Origin: Oscillospiraceae bacterium
GTDB lineage: Bacteria; Bacillota; Clostridia; Oscillospirales; Ruminococcaceae
DNA: 9,240 nt
Reading direction: 5' to 3'
Assembly (NCBI GenBank): GCA_017424665.1
Contig: JAFOYK010000156.1
Span: 1-9,240, forward strand
Within the stretch, counting starts at the first letter, position 1; each line of letters opens with the position of its first letter. The notes below the pieces were generated by a model. That model was not told the DNA's origin. It ran no database searches and saw only the letters and a list, made by a program, of their open reading frames with translations. This document shows, piece by piece, positions 1 to 5,367 of this stretch. Position numbers and translations under genes: made by a program.

Positions 1-2285
1 ACAGCCACCGTAATGTCGTCGGAATGTCCGTCGTTTCTCCGTTTAAGAGCCGTTTCGGCAATTCTCGCGGCAATTTCTTCCGCCGGTTTTTCCGCAAGGC
101 TTTTAAGTTCCGAAGGGATCCAGTCGCTTCCCGTTGCGGTAACTCCATCCGTTACCAAAACAACAACGTCGCCTTCGCCGAGATGCATGCTGTTCTGTTC
201 AAATTCCGCTCCACCGAGAATTCCGACCGGGAAAGAAACACTTTCGACTTTCGAAGCTCTTCCGTTTTTCAAAACAAAGGAGCTTTCCGCTCCGGCTTTA
301 TAAAAATTTGCCGAACCGGTGTAAAGATTTACTGAAAAAGCATCCACCGTCGCGAGAGATTCGTCTTCCGATTTAAGCAGAAGAGCGGAATTTACAAGCT
401 TTATTGCCGGCCCGAAGCGAAAACCCGCCCGAACCATTCTTGCAACAAGTCCTGCCGTCATCATTGAATCAAGCGCGGCGTGTTCCCCGCTTCCCATTCC
501 GTCGCTTAAAATCATATGAGCGCAACCGTACTGATCGATAAAATTTTCCGCACAATCGCCGCAGAATTTTTCTCCTTCGGCGTTTATCGAAACTTTTCCG
601 AATTTTGCTTCAAGAAGCGGTTTTTCGCAAAAAATAAGCCTTCTTGCGTTTTCGGTGTCGCGTTTTACCGGTTTTGCAAGGTCACATCCGCAAACGTCAG
701 AAAGTTCTTCGGTAATTGCCGGAACATCTATTTTTTTAATTCTTTCCTTCACGCCTGAAACCTCAACGTTAAGGCATCCGTCGGTGTTATAATAACAAAC
801 ACAGGCAAAAAGCGGGATATCGTTTCCTTCGAAAACGTTTTTTACCGCCAGCGAAAGCTTTTTGTCAACGCTTTTTACCGTTGCCGCTTCGGCGGCGATA
901 TCCCGCAAAAGAAGCGCCGTTCCGTCGAACTGGTCCGTTACGATTCCCCTTACGTTTTCAAGTTTTCTTTCCGCGGAGTTTTTCTCCGCCGCTTTTTTAT
1001 AATTGTTTTTTATGCTACAGATAAGGTGCTCAAGGCGGACACATCTTTCGGAAAACTCATCATCCAAAACCGGTTCGCGAAGTTCTTTTGCCGCGTTTCC
1101 GATTTCATAAAACGCTTTTGTTGTTTCGGAATATTTTTTCTGCCAGCAAATTCCGCTTTTTGAGCACCGGCGGCAATTTTCTTCCGCTGAATCATTTAAT
1201 ACCGTGCTCATTCCGAGAGAGTTTTCTCTTCTTATGGAAGAAGCCACCTTTCTTGTTGCTGTGGAAATATCCGCAAGGCCGTCGGCAGCCCTTCCGATTT
1301 TCGAAAGAACCAGTTCTTTAACCGTTGCGGAATCTGCCGTATCTTCCGAAAAAAGTATTTTAGAAGAAACAGTTCCACCCGCCTTTTCCGGAATGAGCAC
1401 GAAAATTCCCGAAGCAATTACCGATTCATAAACCGGGATAAAATCCGGATATTCCGAAGCAAGAATGCACATCATCAGCCTAACCGCAAGGAAAGAAACA
1501 GCGCACCCAAACTTTCCGAAAACCGCAAAAATCCCAGCAACAAGGCCACCTACAGCATATCCCGCAAGTTCAAAATCAAAAATTCCGTTTGAAAGCGAGA
1601 CCAGTGTTCCAACTGCAACGCCTGCAACGGCTCCGCCGCTTTCTTTTCCGTATCTTGCGGCAAAAATTACCGCAAAGGCGGCGGCAATTCCGCCAAGGCT
1701 TATCTTCCCAAAGGTTATTCCGCTCAGCGAAGAAGCCGCTATTGCCGCGGTTATGATTATGCATGCTCTGTCACCGGAAGAAAGAGATATCACCGGTTTT
1801 CGGTGCTCAAAAGCGTTTCCGGCGCGTTTAAAAAAGTATGCCGCACCGGCGCAAATAACTGTTTCAGCAAGAGCCATCGCGCTGTTGTAACCGGAAACGA
1901 CCGTTGCGGCGGAATATCCGAAAGACGCAAAAGCAGTTGCTCCTGCTGCTGTGAGCACCGAAACAAGGTCTCCGGCCGTAAAGCGTTCAAAAACCAGCTT
2001 TGCGCCGAAAGCTATGAGCACCGCCGCAATGTATCGAAGAGTGTTTTCCGGATTTTTCGAAAAAACGTATCCCAAAACTGCCCCCAAAGCCGCAGGAAGG
2101 GCAAGATTTCTTTTTGCGGAAGAAACCGCTGCCACCCCGAAAGGTGCAATTCTTCCGAAAAGAAAGGTTTTTGACGCGGCAAAACACAGCAGAGTCCATA
2201 TAGCCATGCTCAAAATATCCGGTGCCGCGGTTTTGAGCATCTTAGGAATTTTTACTGAAAAAGATTTTGTTTTAACTTCCGTCAT
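1..2285 (-). CDS. spoIIE: Stage II sporulation protein E, PP2C-type serine phosphatase (C-terminus cut by window edge)
   Basis: SpoIIE is a membrane phosphatase that dephosphorylates SpoIIAA to release sigma-F in the forespore, and it also acts at the polar division septum. The frame is open from ATG at 2285 to the window edge (761 whole codons) with no stop; the Bacillus subtilis protein is 827 residues, so probably only a short tail is missing. Residues about 13-297 are a run of hydrophobic, Ala/Gly-rich membrane segments. Residues about 300-545 form the central regulatory region, with a cysteine cluster C371-x2-C374-x5-C380. The PP2C domain follows: D577 in CGDC, D595 in SDGMGSG, D713 in VTDGV and D756/D757 in HSDDITV. 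The 18- and 118-residue spacings match the metal ligands D610, D628 and D746 of B. subtilis as I remember them. An AAAGGAGC ribosome site (2304-2297) supports the start. It is a single gene behind its own promoter. Odd: cysteines flank D577 where GDS is usual. Confidence 0.95.
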   Translation of the reverse strand, partial: MTEVKTKSFSVKIPKMLKTAAPDILSMAIWTLLCFAASKTFLFGRIAPFGVAAVSSAKRNLALPAALGAVLGYVFSKNPENTLRYIAAVLIAFGAKLVFERFTAGDLVSVLTAAGATAFASFGYSAATVVSGYNSAMALAETVICAGAAYFFKRAGNAFEHRKPVISLSSGDRACIIITAAIAASSLSGITFGKISLGGIAAAFAVIFAARYGKESGGAVAGVAVGTLVSLSNGIFDFELAGYAVGGLVAGIFAVFGKFGCAVSFLAVRLMMCILASEYPDFIPVYESVIASGIFVLIPEKAGGTVSSKILFSEDTADSATVKELVLSKIGRAADGLADISTATRKVASSIRRENSLGMSTVLNDSAEENCRRCSKSGICWQKKYSETTKAFYEIGNAAKELREPVLDDEFSERCVRLEHLICSIKNNYKKAAEKNSAERKLENVRGIVTDQFDGTALLLRDIAAEAATVKSVDKKLSLAVKNVFEGNDIPLFACVCYYNTDGCLNVEVSGVKERIKKIDVPAITEELSDVCGCDLAKPVKRDTENARRLIFCEKPLLEAKFGKVSINAEGEKFCGDCAENFIDQYGCAHMILSDGMGSGEHAALDSMMTAGLVARMVRAGFRFGPAIKLVNSALLLKSEDESLATVDAFSVNLYTGSANFYKAGAESSFVLKNGRASKVESVSFPVGILGGAEFEQNSMHLGEGDVVVLVTDGVTATGSDWIPSELKSLAEKPAEEIAARIAETALKRRNDGHSDDITVA

Positions 2286-2296
2286 TTTATAAAAAA

Positions 2297-2304
2297 GCTC
2301 CTTT
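2297..2304 (-). promoter_or_regulatory. spoIIE ribosome-binding site
   Basis: AAAGGAGC on the minus strand; 11-12 bases separate its GGAG core from the ATG at 2285, a slightly long but workable gap. It supports this ATG as the spoIIE start, because no other in-frame start lies between it and the site. Confidence 0.7.
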
Positions 2305-2322
2305 GCGTTGTTTTATAAAGTC

Positions 2323-2356
2323 ACTATAGCGCAAAGAAGCGAAAAAACTTGTCAAA
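2323..2356 (-). promoter_or_regulatory. Spo0A-type sigma-A promoter of spoIIE with 0A box
   Basis: On the minus strand a perfect -35 hexamer TTGACA (2355-2350) is followed 21 bases later by TATAGT (2328-2323). A normal sigma-A spacer is about 17. The B. subtilis spoIIE and spoIIG promoters are known for 21-22 bp spacers that require Spo0A~P. On the opposite strand CTTGTCAAA (2348-2356) matches the 0A box TTTGTCRAA in 8 of 9 positions and lies over the -35 element, the expected place for Spo0A contact with sigma-A. The start point would be near 2316, about 30 bases before the ATG. An alternative -10, TATAAA at 2317-2312, has no credible -35 at normal spacing. Confidence 0.6.
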
Positions 2357-2381
2357 AAAGGCGCCCGTCGGGCGCCTTTTT
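2354..2381 (-). terminator. Rho-independent terminator of the YcxB-like gene unit
   Basis: The arms GGCGCCC (2360-2366) and GGGCGCC (2370-2376) form a 7-bp all-GC stem with a 3-base loop. They are flanked by six A on the left and five T on the right, so on the minus strand the stem ends in six T. It begins right at the stop codon of the YcxB-like gene (2382-2380) and should end that transcript. It could also work in the plus direction, but no plus-strand gene ends here. Confidence 0.85.
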
Positions 2382-2997
2382 AACCGCAGTTATATATTTC
2401 TTTTCCTGTTTTTTCTTTAATAAAAATTCTGAAATCTTCCGGATTTCCGGCAACCATATCCGTCTTACGGAGAACCATTATTTTTTTACCGTCGCAAACA
2501 AGAAAAATGCTTCGGCTTTCGATAACGTTTTCAAGTTCTTCATATTTCATCAGAGCGGCGCCGTTTTCAAAAATTCCGTCTTCCCCAAAAACAACGGTAT
2601 CTTCTTTTTCATGAGAAGAATTTATTGCTTTTGCAAGTTTTTTTGCTTTTTTATAAAATTTTTCCTCATTTGTTTTCCGCGGAATTACCGCCGAAATTCC
2701 AAAAATAATTGCAAAAGCGCCCACAATAAGCGGAACCGCAAGTTCGGATGGCTTCATAAGGCCAGGAACAAAAAGGAAAATTCCAAGAGCAATGCAGATT
2801 ATTCCGTTTATTTTACGGAAAATTTTTCTTCTTTTAAGCGCCGGTTCAGAAAGATTTTTTGCGTTCAGCGCGTCCGTTTTTTCCCAAAGTCCGGGGAATT
2901 TTTTCCTTGAAAAAATTTCGGTGCGCTTTGCGATGGTTTCCGAAATTTCGTAAGAAAGGTTTTCACCGAGTTTTTCCGGTTTAAAAACAAATTCCAT
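2380..2997 (-). CDS. YcxB-like membrane protein
   Basis: A 205-residue protein with a charged N-terminal cytoplasmic stretch (1-62), two hydrophobic helices (about 64-80 and 87-105) separated by a short MKPSE turn, and a soluble C-terminal part (about 110-200). The C-terminal part fits the YcxB-like domain pattern: a KAKKLAKAI helix, beta strands, then ENVIESRSIFLVCDGKK, IMVLRKTDM and a final EDFRIFIKEKTG helix. Family members usually have two membrane helices and this C-terminal domain, and their function is unknown. The assignment rests on memory of the family pattern. The ATG at 2997 has only a weak GGGGGCGG element 7-8 bases upstream, and the gene starts 18 bp after the upstream gene stops, so translation may depend partly on reinitiation. 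It ends on the terminator before spoIIE. Confidence 0.75.
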   Translation of the reverse strand: MEFVFKPEKLGENLSYEISETIAKRTEIFSRKKFPGLWEKTDALNAKNLSEPALKRRKIFRKINGIICIALGIFLFVPGLMKPSELAVPLIVGAFAIIFGISAVIPRKTNEEKFYKKAKKLAKAINSSHEKEDTVVFGEDGIFENGAALMKYEELENVIESRSIFLVCDGKKIMVLRKTDMVAGNPEDFRIFIKEKTGKEIYNCG

Positions 2998-3015
2998 TTT
3001 ATTCCGCCCCCATTT

Positions 3016-3345
3016 TTATGTCCACATTGCGGTTTTACAAAACCAAATTGCCAGCAAAACGTTAAACAAAACCGTTCCGGAACAATACAGCATTTTAATA
3101 GCTTTTGATTCAAATTTTTTCGAAAGCGCAATTCCCGAAACCGCCAAACCAACAGTCAAAACCGAAAACACCGTTAAGCGAAGGTCGTTTGCATTAAACG
3201 GGATATTTAACATATTAGTCTGTGCCGAAGGAACGCATCCGCACCCGAATATATCAACCAGAATAAAGCTGTCCAAAACTGTGTAAACGGGTATGAATAT
3301 TGGCATTGTAACAAACGGCAGCCATGCGGCAATTTTGTTTTTCAT
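3016..3345 (-). CDS. Small three-helix membrane protein of unknown function
   Basis: A 109-residue hydrophobic protein that I do not recognise by name. Helices are predicted at about 8-30, 57-74 and 86-103, so the loop at 31-56 (DIFGCGCVPSAQ, then NMLNIPFNANDLR) probably lies between the first two. That loop has a GCGC cysteine pair (C35, C37) and an FNANDLR motif that look constrained, and the protein starts with a short basic KNK sequence suited to membrane insertion. The frame stays open upstream to an ATG at 3396, but the ATG at 3345 is preceded six bases upstream by AAGGGGGGG (3360-3352), whereas the farther ATGs have no clear ribosome site, so 3345 is chosen. It is the first gene of a unit with the YcxB-like gene 18 bp downstream, and is divergent from trpS. 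A role with its neighbour is a guess from position only. Confidence 0.75.
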   Translation of the reverse strand: MKNKIAAWLPFVTMPIFIPVYTVLDSFILVDIFGCGCVPSAQTNMLNIPFNANDLRLTVFSVLTVGLAVSGIALSKKFESKAIKMLYCSGTVLFNVLLAIWFCKTAMWT

Positions 3346-3441
3346 TCGGCGCCCCCCCTTTTTCTCCATCTTATCACCGAAAAATAAGGCTTGCAATATC
3401 TTACCGGCAATCTTAATAAAAGTTTAAGACTTTCCTTATAC

Positions 3442-3470
3442 TTGTAAAATATATTATTATATGTTATACT
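3442..3470 (+). promoter_or_regulatory. Extended -10 sigma-A promoter of trpS
   Basis: TTGTAA (3442-3447) and TATACT (3465-3470) are separated by 17 bases, with a TGT extended -10 at 3462-3464. Transcription would start near 3477, giving a leader of about 60 bases before trpS. It is the only clear promoter ahead of the trpS-ymdB-lipoprotein unit. Confidence 0.75.
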
Positions 3471-3483
3471 AAAATGTAATTTT

Positions 3484-3504
3484 ATAATTATCATGGATAA
3501 TTAT
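3484..3504. repeat. Perfect 9-bp inverted repeat in the trpS leader
   Basis: ATAATTATC (3484-3492) and GATAATTAT (3496-3504) are exact reverse complements around a 3-base ATG centre. The repeat begins about seven bases after the predicted transcription start and ends 19 bases before the ribosome site. It could be a repressor operator, a transcript hairpin that stabilises the 5' end, or a chance pairing in AT-rich DNA. Its low GC content argues against a terminator, and no T-run follows. Confidence 0.6.
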
Positions 3505-3523
3505 GTATTTTTTCATCTCTATC

Positions 3524-3529
3524 AGGAGG
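3524..3529 (+). promoter_or_regulatory. trpS ribosome-binding site (decides the start)
   Basis: A consensus AGGAGG lies 8 bases before the ATG at 3538. An in-frame ATG at 3493 would add 15 residues but falls inside the inverted repeat, has no ribosome site and would put this AGGAGG inside the coding region, so 3538 is the start. Confidence 0.9.
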
Positions 3530-3537
3530 TTTTTAAT

Positions 3538-4572
3538 ATGGAAAACATTGAAAACATCGCAAACGCAGCACCGGAACGCAAAAAACGCATTTTCAGCGGA
3601 ATTCAGCCCACCGGCGTTTTCACCCTTGGAAACTATCTTGGCGCAATCAAAAACTGGGAAAAACTCCAGGATGAATATGACTGCATCTATTCCATCGTAA
3701 ATATGCACGCAATCACCGTTCGCCAGGACCCGGCCGAACTTCGCAAACGCACCCTTGAATCCTATGCCCTTGCAATGGCCTGCGGCATCGATCCGGAAAA
3801 GAGCATCCTCTTTATCCAGAGCCACGTTCCCGCTCACGCAGAAGCAAACTGGATTCTCAGCTGCTCCACCCAGTTCGGCGAACTTTCAAGAATGACCCAG
3901 TTCAAAGATAAATCCGCAAAACACGCCGACAACATCAACGCAGGCCTTTTCACCTACCCCGTTCTTATGGCAGGCGATATTCTTCTTTATCAGGCAGACG
4001 TTGTTCCGGTAGGCGTTGACCAGAAACAGCATCTTGAACGTGCAAGAGACATTGCCGAACGTTTCAACGGTCTTTACGGAAAAACCTTCACCGTTCCGGA
4101 ACCCTATATTGCATCTTCCCAGGGCGGCGGCAAGATCATGAGCCTTTCCGACCCCACCAAGAAGATGAGCAAATCCGACGAAAACCCCAAAGGCTGCGTA
4201 TATATTCTTGATGAGCCCAACGTTATCATCAAAAAATTCAAATCCGCAGTAACCGACAGCGACATGGAAGTTGCTTACCGCGAAGGCAAAGACGGCATCA
4301 ACAACCTTATGACCATCTATGGCGCGGTAACCGGTTTCTCCATGGATTCCATCCAGCGCGATTTTGAAGGCAAAGGTTACGGCGATTTCAAAAAAGCAGT
4401 AGGCGAAGCTGTTGCGGAACATCTTGCTCCCGTTCGCGAAAACTATTCCAAATATCTTTCCGAAAAAGCATATCTTGAAGAATGTTACCGCAAAGGTGCA
4501 GAGCAGGCAGAAAGAATTGCTCAGCGCACCATTGATAAAATGTACAAAAAAGTTGGCTTTGTTGCCAGATAA
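3538..4572 (+). CDS. trpS: Tryptophanyl-tRNA synthetase
   Basis: A 344-residue class Ic aminoacyl-tRNA synthetase that charges tRNA-Trp with tryptophan in the cytoplasm. The Rossmann core opens with FSGIQPTG followed by TLGNYLGA (residues 19-35), which is the HIGH-equivalent region. QFKDKS (121-126) and VPVGVDQKQHLE (156-167) are typical of the family. D147 in MAGDILLY sits where the tryptophan-indole-binding aspartate lies in Bacillus enzymes. The KMSKS loop is intact (209-213, followed by DEN). The length fits bacterial TrpRS (about 330-340) apart from about 16 extra N-terminal residues before RIFSG; a strong ribosome site supports that longer start. The body of the gene is rich in NNC codons and CTT for leucine, as expected of a well-expressed gene. 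It is the first gene of the unit with ymdB, 9 bp downstream. The short leader has none of the T-box elements that often control trpS in this phylum. Confidence 0.97.
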   Translation: MENIENIANAAPERKKRIFSGIQPTGVFTLGNYLGAIKNWEKLQDEYDCIYSIVNMHAITVRQDPAELRKRTLESYALAMACGIDPEKSILFIQSHVPAHAEANWILSCSTQFGELSRMTQFKDKSAKHADNINAGLFTYPVLMAGDILLYQADVVPVGVDQKQHLERARDIAERFNGLYGKTFTVPEPYIASSQGGGKIMSLSDPTKKMSKSDENPKGCVYILDEPNVIIKKFKSAVTDSDMEVAYREGKDGINNLMTIYGAVTGFSMDSIQRDFEGKGYGDFKKAVGEAVAEHLAPVRENYSKYLSEKAYLEECYRKGAEQAERIAQRTIDKMYKKVGFVAR

Positions 4573-4581
4573 GGTGAAAAC

Positions 4582-5367
4582 ATGCGAATTTTATGCCTTG
4601 GCGACGTAGTAGGCACCATTGGTACCGAAGCGCTTCGCCGTCACATGCCCGCTCTTAAAAAACGTTATTCCCCGGATATAATAATTGTTAACGGCGAAAA
4701 CGCCGGCGAAAACAGCAGCATCACAGCGAAAAACTGCGATGCTCTTTTCGCTATGGGCGCGGACGTCATCACCGGCGGAAACCATTCTCTTTATAACAGA
4801 GATATGAACGAAATTTATGAACGCGGCCATGGAGCTTTGCGCCCCGCAAACCATCATCCCAACGCACCCGGCTCCGGCGTTTACGTTTATGAGCGCGGAA
4901 AATACCGCTGCGCCGTAATAAGCCTTATCGGAAACGTTTTTCTCGATCTTGCTTATGAAAGCCCGTTCATTGCCGCGGATAAAATCATAAAAGAGCTTGG
5001 AATAAAACACGTTGTAATCGACATTCACGCCGAAGCGACCAGCGAAAAAATCGCTCTCGGAAGATATGTTGAAGGAAGGGCTTCCCTTGTTTTCGGAACC
5101 CACACCCACGTTCCCACCGCGGACGAAACCGTTCTTCCCGGCGGAACCGCATATATCACCGATATCGGAATGTGCGGCCCCATGGATTCCGTCCTTGGCG
5201 TTGTAACAAAATGCTCCACCGATTTTATGATAACCCATCTTCGCGGAAAAGGCATGGAAATTGCAAAAGGCCCCTGCAAAGTTCAGGGAATTTTCACCGA
5301 AACAGACGATTCCACAGGAAAGGCGCTCAGCATCGAGCGATTTGAAATAACAGACCCCGTAAAATGA
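4582..5367 (+). CDS. ymdB: YmdB-family metallophosphoesterase (2',3'-cyclic-nucleotide phosphodiesterase)
   Basis: A 261-residue cytoplasmic phosphoesterase; B. subtilis YmdB is 264. YmdB hydrolyses 2',3'-cyclic nucleotides at a two-metal centre and influences RNA levels, biofilm versus motility choice and late adaptive behaviour in B. subtilis. The ligand set is complete: D8 in LGDVVG, E39 and N40 in NGENAG, N67 and H68 in GGNHS, H149 in DIHAEATSEK, and H174 and H176 in GTHTHVPTAD. The conserved TAYITDIGMCGP and GVVTK segments follow, and the C-terminal strand IERFEITD is typical. The ATG at 4582 has AAGGTG (4571-4576) over the trpS stop codon, five bases upstream, so it is probably co-transcribed with trpS. 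Its stop overlaps the next start as ATGA. The protein has S69-L70 where Bacillus has TW after the NH motif, a mild substitution. The fold is certain; the substrate is inferred from the family. Confidence 0.93.
   Translation: MRILCLGDVVGTIGTEALRRHMPALKKRYSPDIIIVNGENAGENSSITAKNCDALFAMGADVITGGNHSLYNRDMNEIYERGHGALRPANHHPNAPGSGVYVYERGKYRCAVISLIGNVFLDLAYESPFIAADKIIKELGIKHVVIDIHAEATSEKIALGRYVEGRASLVFGTHTHVPTADETVLPGGTAYITDIGMCGPMDSVLGVVTKCSTDFMITHLRGKGMEIAKGPCKVQGIFTETDDSTGKALSIERFEITDPVK

Larger units (their letters stand above)
3346..3537. other. Divergent intergenic region between the small membrane protein gene and trpS
   Basis: This 192-bp AT-rich gap holds the ribosome site of the minus-strand gene at its left end and the promoter, inverted repeat and ribosome site of trpS on its right side. 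I could not find a convincing sigma-A promoter for the minus-strand gene; the best pair (TTGCCG at 3410-3405 with a 17-base spacer) has a poor -10. No T-box motif or terminator-like stem is present ahead of trpS. Confidence 0.7.

Noticed and set aside
13..2292. Several plus-strand and short minus-strand open frames across the first 2.3 kb
   Set aside because: All lie inside the continuous spoIIE frame, which has all four metal-binding aspartate positions and a membrane domain.
2308..2910. A 200-codon plus-strand open frame opposite the YcxB-like gene
   Set aside because: Its translation is dominated by Phe, Lys, Asn and Arg without any recognisable pattern, it crosses the terminator and the spoIIE promoter, and the minus-strand frame has proper membrane helices and a domain match.
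3346..3396. A 17-residue upstream extension of the small membrane protein
   Set aside because: The added residues are charged and precede a natural membrane-protein start, and only the ATG at 3345 has a strong ribosome site at good spacing.
3493..3537. An earlier in-frame ATG for trpS adding 15 residues
   Set aside because: It lies within the inverted repeat, lacks a ribosome site, and the consensus AGGAGG is placed correctly for 3538.
3477..3537. A T-box riboswitch ahead of trpS
   Set aside because: The leader is too short and has neither the conserved T-box sequence nor a terminator/antiterminator pair.
3886..5238. Long minus-strand open frames opposite trpS and ymdB
   Set aside because: They are in register with the real genes and come from codon bias; both sense proteins have complete catalytic motifs.
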